A stretch of DNA of 64,000 nt, taken from Planococcus citri (taxonomy: Eukaryota; Arthropoda; Insecta; Hemiptera; Pseudococcidae). How positions within the stretch are numbered: position 1 is the stretch's first letter; every line of letters starts with the position of its first letter. Positions 12,166 through 22,909 of the stretch are shown piece after piece. Made by a program: the position numbers and the translations under genes. The notes below the pieces were generated by a model that saw nothing but the letters and a program-made list of their open reading frames with translations, did not search any database and had not been told where the DNA came from. The stretch is taken from positions 10,496,001 to 10,560,000 of the forward strand of contig NC_088677.1 of the NCBI RefSeq assembly GCF_950023065.1, in the 5' to 3' direction.

Positions 12166-13887
12166 TCACTTTTTAGTTATTATACGCAGGAAACGTGCCG
12201 CAGAGTAGACCACATTGGCAAAACGGAGAACTGTACTCAATCTGAATGGGTACACTTTGTAGGCAGATAAATCAAAAGTTGTCTGTGCATGGCCCAAAAA
12301 CATCACGATATTTTTTCGATGGTGTGTTGACCAATCATACCACGGAGTTGAGTAAATTTCTTGTGAAGTCAAATAAGTCTGAAAACGTAAAGAAAAATTC
12401 GTACTGGAAAAATTACTCACCCATCAGTATCAACCTACCAATAAAAATAGTGATATGTATTTTCCCAAAAATACCCCAATTATTTTTTAGAAGTCAGAGT
12501 CTCAAAATGTTTGTTTCATGATTGAAAAATTTTTAAAAAGTTGGTACAAAGTGTCAATCAAAGACATCAGGTTACAACAAGCAGAACTTTCTGAAGGACA
12601 CTTTTTTCAAATTTGGAAATCGAATTAGACCAAAATGCATCACTTTTTGCCAAGAAATTATTATGGAATGAAAGTGAAAATGACTCCAATCATTTCATTT
12701 TCTGACCCTCACTTCACTTACCAAGTTATCAATAATTTCTCCAATCGAGCACAGCTGAAACACGAAAGCGAATGAAAATAAAACAGCCATCGTTCCTCTA
12801 ATCATAATCAAATATGGAACATCCCCCTGGAACAATAATTTCAATATATTTCCTCAATAACCAACATACAAATTTTCATCTAGTTAAATCAAAATTATAT
12901 ACTCACCAAAAGCACCACATAAGCATTGGCAATAGCTGTAGCCAGAAGTTGAACCAGAGTCACCGTACTCAGAATACCTATTGTAAGGCTCTCTGAAATT
13001 CTTGATTATCCTGAAATCGAATCGAATTATTCATAATCAATTTCCAATATCCCTGAAAACTCTTACCACTGCTTATCTATTTTTCGATTCAATTACCTAG
13101 TGACTCTCTGATATGATTTAGTGATGCGTTTGATGTTCTTGGGTGCACAACTTACTCTTAAGTCATGACAAATATGAATCACCTCGTTGTGACAAACAGC
13201 AGCCCATATTAAAGGCACCGCGATTACCGACAGCATTGGTATGAATATCATGAAACCTGTGCAAGAAGGTATTCCTATGTTGACAAACAGCAGCAAATTC
13301 ATCGACCCATATTCGTGGATATTTGAGAAAGGAACCGAGTAATAAATATAATTCTTGACTTTTTCCTCCTCATAAAACATGATAACGTCACAAGTTCCAA
13401 CACTCACATACATGAATGAAGGTGCACAAATTGCAGAAATATTAAGTAATATCGATGTTCTTATGTTTATGATGCCTTCTTCTTGTACATCGCCTTCTGA
13501 TGATCTTCTTTCAACCAGCAAACGATCAACGAGGTCAATCATCGTATCAATGCCATCACTAAACGTGTAACTCGTCAAAGGAATAATCAGAATGATATAA
13601 ATCAAGAGGATATTTATAAATGTGATCTGAGTCATCAAAATAAGATCACCTTTATCGCCATAAACACAATAAAGAGCGCAAACAACGAACACTTCGCAAA
13701 AAAAGGCGAAATGGAACACGAAATAGGCTAACTTAATCTGCCAATGGAGCTTATCAGTGAAATACACTCTGCCTAACATGACGTGCATTAGGTAGAGTTG
13801 ATTAGCCAGCGTGGTCTTGTATCCGAACATATTCTCCATCCCAAGTGCTTGTTTAATGAGTTTTTTCACTTCGCGAAAGAAAATCAT
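12166..13887 (-). pseudogene. Odorant receptor OR-1 (7tm_6 family), one frameshift in exon 2
   Basis: This is an odorant receptor of the insect seven-transmembrane (7tm_6) family. Known members are membrane subunits that form ligand-gated cation channels with the co-receptor Orco in olfactory neurons. Exons on the minus strand are 13887-13097, 13010-12907, 12826-12722 and 12378-12166 (stop TGA), with GT-AG introns in phases 2, 0, 0. Exon 1 starts MIFFREVKKLIKQ and ends KSYQRV-TR. The last exon has the family-typical C terminus (LSAYKVYPFRLSTVLRF then YSAARFLR). Exon 2 is 104 bases, whereas OR-2, OR-3 and OR-4 have 100. An extra GGTA after CAATA (near 12975-12980) breaks the frame. Without it the protein would be about 402 residues. 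Intron 3 (343 bases) is much longer than in the paralogues. The single lesion could be real, an allele, or a sequencing indel. Confidence 0.85.
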
Positions 13888-14160
13888 ACTTAACCGCAGA
13901 AAATATTCACCAACACTGTGCGAAGAAATGATTTCTTCAAAAAATAGGCATAACTTGTTTTTTGATGGATACTATTTAAAATTTTACAAGTCGCGTGCTC
14001 AAGGGGTATTGATTACCTATTTGGGAGAATACAGACATTTGATGAAGTTTAAATACCTACTGACCATGTTTGCTGGAACAAATACGTATTATAAATTAAT
14101 GATATTACCTACAAATAACATCGCGAGCTACCTGCTTATTAAGCCACATTAATATAAACA
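13888..14160 (-). repeat. Duplicated 5' flank of OR-1
   Basis: Upstream of the start codon the sequence keeps the frame SVGEYFLRLS before MIFF. A block near 14100-14155 (ACATCGCGAGCTACCTGCTTATTAAGCCACATTA) matches blocks upstream of the other receptors at 53036-53075, 57550-57590 and 59995-60040. An extra free-standing copy lies at 53515-53555. A CAG followed by TGTTGGTGAATATT, with pyrimidines before it, precedes all four complete genes and could be a 3' splice site for a 5' UTR exon. Confidence 0.6.
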
Positions 14161-14309
14161 GAATTCTGAAAAATTAACATCTTAATGATAGACTGGGAGT
14201 CCCTGACACTGAATTTTCAGTACCTTTTCCTGAAAGAAAGTGAGTTTTTGGTAGTAATGTGGTGTAGTCAAGTTTATTTTGATGAATTTTAAGTTGAGAT
14301 TGACAGTTT

Positions 14310-14595
14310 TTAGGTTAGGTTAGGTTTCAGTAATAGATAAGTATAGAGATAGGTACCTATTAGAGAATGAAGAAGAAGAGTGAGAATAGGGAGGAGGGAA
14401 CGACCAAGTAGGAATGATAATTAATAAGGAAACTATTTTACACCATCATAACTAAGTACGTATTTACCTACTCCTCCGATTTAATTCTAAGTTAATAATG
14501 TAAATAACCTATAATCCCTATGCTTTAGATGTCCAAACAGACAGTACAAGGAATAAAGATATAATATGATGATGATGATGATGATGATGATGATG
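14310..14595 (+). mobile_element. 3' end of a non-LTR element with (ATG)n tail
   Basis: The sequence ends in a GATGATGAT microsatellite at about 14564-14593. This resembles the GAT/ATG tails of the LINE pieces ending near 14697-14714 (minus strand) and 63333-63352 (plus strand). No coding part is recognisable, so I call it a 5'-truncated 3' tail only from this tail and its position. Confidence 0.35.
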
Positions 14596-14689
14596 TATTT
14601 TCAAAAATCATCCTTGGAAAAATAAATGAAAAATACTTCTCCTTAAACTAATTTGAGTAAGGCCGATAGATCGGAAATAATTTTGGTTC

Positions 14690-15360
14690 AGAAATATCAT
14701 CATCATCATCATTGAACTTTGACCCAGTGAGCTGTTCGGCCCATCTGGGAAGCTGTAGAAGAATTGATCGCCAATGTACCATCAAGTTTTTTCTTTGTTC
14801 TTCCTCTGCTCCTCCTGCCAGTTGGAGTGTATTCTTTGACTTTTTGAGGGGGCCGTTCTTTAGCATTCTATCAACGTGTCTTCACAATTCCTTTCTGTAA
14901 TCTTTCACCCATCCGATGATTGGCTCTGCTCCTAGCTCCTTCAGGATGTCTTCATTTCTTTTCCTATTGTCTCATATATCCTGCCATGGCTTGCATGAAT
15001 CTCATTTCCACTGCAGTTACTCTGTTTTCTATATCCTTCGCTTCCATACAGTTGCATTGGTCTTGCCAGCATATTGTAGATTCTTACTCGTGTTTCAGCT
15101 CCGACTTTTCTCAGAGGAATGGCTCGGTTTATTGTCCCACTTACTCTCAGGAATTTGTTGATCTTAAGTTGTGCATCAACCTCTCCTTCATAAGATAGCT
15201 CGCACCTGAGATATTCAAAGCTTCTGACTTGTTCCACTGGCAGTCCATTTACAACAATTTTACTGCATATTGGCTCTTTCCTCTCAAAGGCCACCACCTT
15301 TGTTTGTGATGATGAGATTCTCATTCCATATTTATCTGCTACTTTCTGAAGGTTGTACAT
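14690..15360 (-). mobile_element. LINE reverse transcriptase, 3' part (split by a hAT-like element)
   Basis: The minus strand at 15360-14941 encodes the region after the reverse transcriptase catalytic motif of a non-LTR retrotransposon: KVADKYGMRISSSQTKVVAF, then VEQVRSFEYL and a LYGSE motif. A frameshift follows, and the C-terminal tail (RMLKNGPLKKSKNTLQ) reads in another frame at 14866-14700 before a (GAT)n tail. The reading resumes at 19707 on the other side of a 4.3-kb insertion. The element is dead: it has frameshifts, stops and an insertion. Confidence 0.85.
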
Positions 15361-15553
15361 TAGGGGTGGGATGATACCTGATATATCAGGATACTTACTT
15401 ATAGATATGTATTAGATGAGTATTGTATTGATACTAGGGTGAGTCAGGTTGCATTTTTTTTAGAAATATTGAAGTCTTACCCGCTCAAAATGTTCATGTT
15501 TGGTTCAAATGTAACCCGTTAAATTTTTGTTGAAAAATATTAATATTATTAGA

Positions 15554-15874
15554 GGTGGCACACAAGCATTGAATGTTGAGAGATACGAGCGCGTGCAAGC
15601 ACAATACTTCCCACAACAGCACCACAATAAATTTGGGTATTTCCACCTTCAATCAGTTTTGTGATTGAAAAATTGTTATTGAATCTTCATTTATAACATC
15701 CTAATAACCCCACCAAGGACTAGACCTACTTATCATGCATTGTAGAGGGGGTAACATTTTGTAATACTGCTTTGATCCAACAAGGGAACGCAACACTGCA
15801 TTCCCTGGGGCGCAACCATGGGAAGTTTTTGCTTGACGCGCTTGTACCTCAACATTCAACTCTCCTGCGCCACC
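15554..15874. mobile_element. MITE-like element with ~45-base imperfect TIRs
   Basis: The left end GGTGGCACACAAGCATTGAA continues through TGTTGAGAGATACGAGCGCG. The opposite strand of the right end reads GGTGGCGCAGGAGAGTTGAA and continues TGTTGAGGTACAAGCGCG. At about 320 bases and without coding capacity, it fits a miniature inverted-repeat element. No clear target duplication was found. Confidence 0.6.
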
Positions 15875-16059
15875 AGTAAATATGATTTTTTTTAGCTAAA
15901 ATTTTAGGGAAAACTGTAATTGAATGACAGAATAAGTGAATTGCACAACAGAAAAATCCCATGAGGAAATTGTGTTTTTTGAACGACAGCGATTTAATGA
16001 CACTTTTGGTTGGGTAAAGAATGAACCAAACTAAGGAGTCCAATAATTGAAAAATAAAA

Positions 16060-16581
16060 AACTCTGTCCTTATTTTTAAGCTTTATATTGCAAAGATCTT
16101 TTCAAAAAGCACAACTTTTCATCATCAGGCAAGAGCGCTTAATGAACTAATACAAAGTAACATCTTAAAATAAAGGTTGGGTGTGGTCACTTCTTTGGGT
16201 GAGTCAATTTCTCTGTGGTTGTGATTGGTCCTAAAACTTGGGTGTGGTCACCACCAGGATGGGTGTGTCTGTTTGTTGGAATCTGTATGTGACTGGTTCC
16301 ATGTAGGCATTTGAGCAGGTCAATGTCCAAAGGTCCCAAGTCGTCATTGAGGAGTTTTTCTCTATTGTTTTTGTACATGGCTATTGCTTCCCTAATTGGT
16401 AGTTCTGATATTCTGGCAACTGGTTTTTCTAGGGTCAAGTTGAGTTCAGTTATTGTGTGTCCAGTTGCTATAATGTGGTCTCCTATTGCTGATTTTCCTT
16501 CAATATTGTATCTGGCTTTGTGCATATGTTCCTTGTATCTGGTTATGATGTTTCTCTTAGTCTGTAACAGACTAAGAGAAA
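16060..16581 (-). mobile_element. Penelope-like element 3' part, GIY-YIG endonuclease fragment
   Basis: The minus strand from about 16575 to 16187 encodes TKRNIITRYKEHMHKARYN, then SAIGDHIIATGHTI and ISELPIREAIAMYKNNREK followed by LLNDDLGPLDIDLL. This is the pattern of the C-terminal GIY-YIG nuclease of Penelope-like retroelements (R..EH helix, SA..DH...TGH, REAI helix). The N-terminal catalytic GIY-YIG strands are missing. The open part stops at a 14-base inverted repeat with a 3-base loop (16551-16564 and 16568-16581). Just past the stop codon on the same strand lies a hammerhead-like CTGATGA...GAAA sequence at 16128-16100. Confidence 0.7.
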
Positions 16582-16932
16582 TTCCAATAGGAAAAATATA
16601 TGTAGATGAAGTAGGAATGAGACAAGGGAAATAGGAATCAAATGATAGGAAACTAAACCTTCTAGATACCACATATCTTACTATGGATTTCAAATTTCAT
16701 CTACAAATAAAAATCTTCTTCGCATGTTGAAAAGGAAAAGTTTTGCATAGGTAAGCCAAGAAGTTACAAGTTTTACGTGTGAATAAATTTCATATTTCAA
16801 ATAAGCATTCAACGTATGACATAATTACAATTTGATAGTTCCAAAACGGTTTTCTAGAGATCTCATAAATCAAGATAGTTCATAATATTATAGGAAGTAG
16901 GTAAAACCTACTTACAACATGTAATATTAAGC

Positions 16933-17160
16933 AGTGTTGTCATAACGTTATTCATAACGTAACAAAAAAATGGAAAAAACCTGAATTTTTTCCGTTATAA
17001 TAACGTAACGATAAACGAAAACGAAATTTGTTGCAAAAGAAACCGTAATGAAATTATAACGTTACAAAAAATCTTAATGCTATAACGAAATAGAAAACAA
17101 AAAAAATTCCGTTATTTTTTCCGTTTTTTTTTGTTTTTTTTTTTGCTTTTTTTCTTCAAT
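16933..17160. mobile_element. Possible truncated TIR element end
   Basis: CAGTGTTGTCATAACGTTAT begins near 16933 and is followed by repeats of the type AACGTAAC and TTCCGTTAT. The CAGTGTTG start resembles the ends of many hAT elements. I found no matching far end, so this is either a truncated end or a simple repeat. Confidence 0.3.
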
Positions 17161-17214
17161 TTTTTGGGCAAAATGATTAAAAAATCATTAAATAATCGAT
17201 AAAAAATTGAAAAA

Positions 17215-17750
17215 GTTGGTTTTTGCCCTCGCTTTGCTTGGGCTATTTGCTCTTCTTTTCCCTCATTAAAAACTTATTGTTTATACATTATTCAAGAAAT
17301 GTTTAAAGTTTGAGTTTAAATCAGAAAAATAAACTCCTCCCTTCATATAGAAACCTTTTTTTTTTACTTTAAAGTTTTGAAACTTTGAATTTTGAAAGCT
17401 TTTGGCCTCGCCTCATTCGGGCTTGTTTGCTTTTCCTTTTCGAGTCAGAATTAAAAAAAAAATAATCATCATTCAAATTTTAAAATTTTGAAGCAAAATA
17501 ATAAACTTTTTATAAGTAACTGATCACACAAAAAAACGTCATTTTTATGCCTCTCAAAATACTAATTTTTGAGAGCTTTTGCACTTGGTTGGCTCGGGCT
17601 TGTTTGCTTTTCTATTTTCATTTTGGATTTTTCAAAAAAAAAATCATTCAAATTCTATTGCTTTTATGCCTCCTGGAATACTAATTTTTGAGAGCTTTTG
17701 CCCTCGCTTTACTCGGTCCTATTTGCCTTTCTTTTTCCATTTTCAATTTT
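17215..17750 (+). repeat. Degenerate tandem repeat, four copies
   Basis: A block of the type TTTTGCCCTCGCTTTGCTTG followed by a TATTTGC / TTTTCC stretch recurs at 17221, 17400, 17577 and 17697. The period is about 178 bases for the first copies, then 120. It has no coding potential. Confidence 0.6.
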
Positions 17751-17765
17751 TCAACAAAAAAAGAC

Positions 17766-18692
17766 TAGGGGAGATTGTTGTACCAGGGACCGATTTTTCG
17801 TTTTTTGGGAATGGACTCCACCCATTAACTATTTTTGAAAATGTGAATAGGGTACATCAAAGAATGGTCTTTTACAAAAAAAACGAGATATTCACATTTG
17901 TTCAAAACTCATTCCCCTCCCCTCCAGAATTTTTTGAAAAAGTCACTTTTTTTTGGTCCATGGTACAACGGGTTGTGTACCAAGGACCAAAAAGAAATTT
18001 ACCCTGGAAAATGCCTAAAAGTTGGCCGTGAAGGCATAAAGTTCACGTATGGATCATATACATTCATTATACATACTTACTTTTTACAATAAGATCATAT
18101 AAAATTTTTCAGAATTTTTTTTAATAATTCCATAAATTTGTCATGTTTTACCAGGGACCATAGATTTTTCCTCAAATTTCAACCAATTTTAACCAATTTT
18201 GAAACGTTTTCAGATGCTACAATGTAAAAACTGTGTAAAGGGCATCCTGGCATCTGAAAAAGTATCAAAATTCGTGAAAATTGGATGAAAAAATTGCGGT
18301 CCGTGGTACACGATGAAATTTGGTCCTAGGTACAAGACCTCCCAAAATTTAGAAAAAAATTTCTACAAAATTTCACACAATATTTTTCCAAAAAGTGAAT
18401 ATGTGTACTTACACTTGGATGGTGTAGCTACACGTTGCACTAATTGGTTTGACAAATTTCAAATAAACAATAGGCCAAAATCAGTTCACAAAACATGGCA
18501 AAATGTAATTTTTCGTTTTCAGACGTGATAATCGTGTGCAAAATTTTCAAATGAAAACTTCATAGCCTATGGTTCATTTTGTGGCATACCCTAGTGATGC
18601 TTTAGAACTTTGTGGAGTCCGAATTCCGCTAGGGGCCCTAGTGAGGGAAAGGTCCCTGGTACAACAGGTCCGGGGTACAACAATCTCCCCTA
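17766..18692. mobile_element. Nonautonomous TIR element with TA target duplication
   Basis: The left end TAGGGGAGATTGTTGTACC is an exact inverted match to the right end GGTACAACAATCTCCCCTA, with TA at both outer edges. The interior (about 927 bases) repeats CCAGGGACC-like motifs in both orientations near 17784, 18150 and 18650, and has no transposase. It fits a Tc1/mariner-type MITE. It is nested inside the larger elements around it. Confidence 0.75.
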
Positions 18693-19699
18693 TTCAAATT
18701 TCAAAATTTTAAAGCTAGGTAATAGTAATTTATGAAATATTTGCAATCGAAATTGAAGAATTCGACTTAAATTTGATTTTAAGCAAACATGATGTGATAT
18801 TCATTCATCAATTTTAAAATTGAACATTAATTTTTAAAAATTCATCTCTAATAACTTCATGTTTTGTTTTTTTCTTGTTAAAATTGAAAAACTGGAATAA
18901 AATTTCACATTTTTTGCAAAAAATTTGGCTAAGAACTTGAACATGAATTTTGACACCCCCCCCCCCTTCTTCAAAAAATTTCATAAGTGCTCAAAAATGA
19001 TCTGCTGAAGCCTGAAAGTTGTACCAAAGTCCTATTTTTTCATTTTCAAATAATCTTTAGTGCTTTTCTTAGGCAGCCATCTTCATAGACATATCGGAGG
19101 TATAGAAACAATCAAGTCACTTCTCAGTAATTCGAATAAAAAGAGTTAAATCACTTTCAAATCAATGTAATATCGAGATATTTATGACATTACAAGATAC
19201 ATCATTTTAAATCAAAAGATAAATCAATAAACGCGAATAACGCACAAAACATATATCTAGTTGCTTCAAGGAAAATCATACAAGTTAATAGGATCGTCTT
19301 CAACATATTCAAACTTCAAAAGATTCGACAGACGAGACCTACAACAAACTCTGGTATCCAATTTCTTAACCTATCAGAATACTGTCTATCTGGTTAATAC
19401 CTAGGTATCTATACCACAATGTCTTTTCAGACATAAATGAACATTTTCAGGGGGTAAGACTTTGGAAAAGTTGAAAAAAATTTCATAAAGCTGACTCACC
19501 CTAATTGAGACGTATCAATCCAAACTTCATACCGAGCTCTTAAATTTTTTTTGTTTTTGAGTTTTTTTCTGTAAAAGTTTTGGCATTTCAGCCAACTGTT
19601 TAGCTAAAATTAAAAAAAAGTATCATGATACACCGATTCAATATCATGATACTTTCAAAAGTATCAATACCATATTGATGTGGTATTATTGCATCCCTG

Positions 19700-20370
19700 T
19701 TGTACATCGCTCTCTGCAAGTCATCTTTGTTGTCAGCAAAGACCACCTGATTTTCCGCCAATAGCGGGGTATTGACATGGATGTCATTGATGTCTAGCCC
19801 TTTTGGCTTAGTTTTCAACCATTCTTTAGTCATGTGGTTGAAGTACATGTTGAACCGGCTACAGAACATCGGGCATCTCTGTCTTACTCCTCTTCCTATC
19901 TTCTTTGCTTCCGACATGTTTCCAGATCTTACTCTTATTACATTATCCGTGTATATTTCTTCAATTAAGCATACTATTTGTTCTTTCACTTCAATTTTCC
20001 TCAGGATTTCGAACAGCTTCTTCCTTTGTACTTGATCATGCAACTTCTCCAGATTAACAAAGCACATGTGTGTTTCTAGGTGATACTCTAGTCTCTTCTC
20101 CATCAGCAGCTTTGTTGCGTATACTCTATCATTGCATGATCTTCCCTTTTGAAATCCATTTTGACATTCCAATATTGTTGGCTCACATGGCTCTCAATTC
20201 TTCTCACTAGCATCTTTGCAAGTATTTTGTAAGCACTAAGCAGCATTTAGTAGGCATATTCCACGGTAGTTTCCGAGGTCATTTCGGTCTCCTTTTTTGA
20301 AAATGGGTATTACAATTGCTGTATGGAAGTCTTCAGGTATGGTAGCACCTGATAGTATTTTATACACACA
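19700..20370 (-). mobile_element. LINE reverse transcriptase, 5' part
   Basis: On the minus strand, near 20370-20180, broken frames read PEDFHTAIVIPIFKKGDRND, then NYRGI and KILAKMLVRRIESHV. From 20172 the frame gives QNGFQKGRSCNDRVYATKLL and a GVRQRCP motif in place of the usual GVRQGCP. The catalytic box is FADN rather than F/YADD. The last residues before the hAT insertion are DDLQRAMYN, and the frame continues at 15360. The loss of the second catalytic aspartate and the stops make it inactive. The element is truncated at its 5' end near 20370. Confidence 0.85.
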
Positions 20371-20379
20371 AATCAAACT

Positions 20380-22600
20380 CAATTTGAATTAGACATGTAA
20401 AAATTCATACCACAGAAAAAATTTGTTTGAAATCATCAGAAAAAATTTATCCGTATTCGCCCCAACAAATCTATTTCAAATCACTGAAATATTGCAAAAA
20501 AATCTATTTGGAACCAATTGGAAAAAATCCCGAAGAGCTCCTATCATCACAATCATCACTCAATTTAGGTCCCTATTCATCACCTTGTGCTTTCAAATTA
20601 TCACCCGAAATAAAATTATCGATACCTACGAACATTCTAACTAAATATTTAACACGAGTGAATTGTTACACCAATTCCGATGTTTATGAATATGTCAATG
20701 AAATAATACGTAGTAGAGTCGGCCGAGGATACGTTATTTATTCTGTAAAATATATGAAGTATAGGTTAGTCTGTCTCTGTATAACGTTTGTATGCAGATA
20801 TATAGGTACCTAATAGGTATATTTTGGCACCGCGATAACATTTTCTCTAGCTCGTGTTTACGCTCGTGTTTGCGTAGATTTTCAATTATCCCTGGTAATG
20901 CGATTATACTCATTTATTTGTAATTTAAAATGTAATTAAACACCTGTTAAAGCCAGCGTTTCACGTGCTATCTAATTCAGTGTCGCTGGATGCGCCGAGG
21001 ATGCGGAGCTCAGCAAAGAGACGATCCCGTTGAAAAAATTTATCACCGGGTACGACGAAATACGCGCACCGAGGCGGTATTCGAATTGGGATTATACCCG
21101 CAGAGAAGGATGGTTTTAATTTTCATAAAATTTATATTCAAATCGCGTTATCGTACGCTACGGATCGAGAGAGAAAGAGCAAAAAAAAAGGCGCAGCTGA
21201 AGTGCTTCGACTAATTTTTATTGTTTCATCGAATTCGCCCGGCGATATATTCGAAGAGAAAATGTATTACTGGCGACGACGAATATCGTTCGAAATAAAA
21301 CATATTTCTGAAGCGTGAAAATATTTATATTTTCACCCCTACAATACCTACACTTTCTACCTATATGAACCGAAAAAAAGCTCGTATTTTAATCATGGAA
21401 AGGGGGGCAAAGAGGCGTAGACGAGCTGAACTCTATACCGAGCCGAGGTAAATGTTGGCTTATCGAATCGAGTTGAAAAATTTATGATGAATTCCAAGTA
21501 CCCTAGCCGGCGTAAAAGTGCTCCTTATTGTTTGAATTGTACTTCGACTTGGGATCGGGCTAGAGCTTTATTTACCTTGGCACACGATTCATCTTTCTCG
21601 AATGTAGCCTACCAACGCGAGAGACGGGAGTTATAACGAATGCGAAAAAAAATACCTATTTGAGAATGTTAAAGAGGTCGAATATAAAGCTAGACTTTTT
21701 GATCATTTTTTTCCACTATTATTTTTCCAACTCGCCAGGCAGCCGCTTTTCATTGATATAATTCCAAATTGCTGCGAGGCTACGACCATAAATTCTACAG
21801 GAAAGTGATTAACATGGGAATCTAACACCAGTATACCTACAATTGATAAGCAACTCTTTCTTTGTACGTAGTAGACTACCAAAAAAAAAAAAAAAATGGA
21901 CTCGACTAAATAAAGGCAGCAATTAGGTGGCTAACTTTTACACTAACTTCTCGACGCTGCGAACCAGCCACTGGTAAACTTTGAAGGACAAAAGGTACAA
22001 TATATTTGTGTTTTTCTCGGTTTCTCCAGAGGGTTTTATTTTTTTTTCTCGATTCTACAGCAGCATCGTCGCGATACCCAGACCTGAATCCTCTGCCTGG
22101 GCAATTCCTGTACAGTACAGTATAACGATCGAATGAAGTTGAATTTCGAATGTAGCTTAATTTATGGTGTGGAATATAAATGAACTAGCAATAGCTCGAC
22201 GAAACGATGGGATATGTGTTTGATAACTTGGACAAGGTGTTTTATATATATGGGTGTGTACTGTGTATGTGTGTGTGTCGGATGGGTTAAAGCTTCTTGA
22301 CTCGAACTCGAGTGAATTGATGGCAGGCGTTGGTGTTTGGAGAATTCAAGACGGATGCGAAAGTGGGCGATTTTTTGCTCAAAGGTGCGTACTAAAGTGG
22401 GTATTGAAATGCTCGAGATGTTGTGGAGGCTTTTCGCAGTGCGTATAGTGAATGGAAAATATGAAGAAAGGTGGAATTTTTTGGTGGACGATGCGAGACA
22501 TATACCTAAGGTAATTTTATTTGAAAGTAGTTCAGAGGGTGATTTTGTACAATGAGGGTAAGAATATTTGGCCTTGCTAGAGTTCAAAATGACTATCCAC
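20380..22600. other. Unique-looking sequence, no gene seen
   Basis: This stretch is relatively rich in CG dinucleotides (20860-21700). A 148-codon minus-strand frame at 22162-22608 and a 128-codon plus-strand frame at 20427-20813 have no recognisable domain. It could be intronic or intergenic, and I cannot support a gene here. Confidence 0.4.
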
Positions 22601-22909
22601 TTCCACATTTTTTTGTGGTGGGTTTTTCAAATAATTTTTTTGAAAAATTTATCCTCAATTTGAAATTTTTACCTGATGATTTCAAATAAGTTTTTGCGGT
22701 GCTTTTTTTCAATTTTTTTTCAGGTGATTTCGAAAGCTTTTTTGGGATGGTTTTCCAAACAGCTTTTTGATGAATTTAGCTTGAAATTATCCGAAGATAT
22801 AGTTAGAAATTTTATTTAAAAAATAGGTGCCGAAATTGAAACTTTTTAAAATATTTAATTCAAGTTTTTTTGAAGAATTCAGCTCGAAATTTTTTGAAAA
22901 ATTCAACTT

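Larger units (their letters stand above)
15434..19505. mobile_element. Nested TIR element with TA ends
   Basis: TAGGGTGAGTCAGGTT at 15434 is matched on the opposite strand by TAGGGTGAGTCAGCTT ending near 19505. TA dinucleotides at both outer edges fit a Tc1/mariner-type target duplication. The interior holds other inserts and no transposase frame that I recognise, so the family is uncertain. A pair of short inverted repeats over 4 kb is moderate evidence only. Confidence 0.5.
15361..19699. mobile_element. hAT-like TIR element with nested insertions, inside a LINE
   Basis: The insertion is flanked by the direct repeat TTGTACAT (15353-15360 and 19700-19707), the 8-base target duplication expected for hAT elements. 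Its ends are inverted repeats: TAGGGGTGGGATGATACC at the left and, on the opposite strand, CAGGGATGCAATAATACC at the right. The LINE frame continues across the two copies of the target site. No hAT transposase is visible. The outer element is probably a short nonautonomous one (about 270 bases), since another TIR pair at 15434 and 19504 encloses nearly all the interior. Confidence 0.8.

Noticed and set aside
17579..18092. 150-codon plus-strand frame
   Set aside because: It crosses the boundary of a degenerate repeat and a TIR element.
22162..22608. 148-codon minus-strand frame
   Set aside because: It includes a TH-repeat from a GTGTGT microsatellite and has no recognisable motif.
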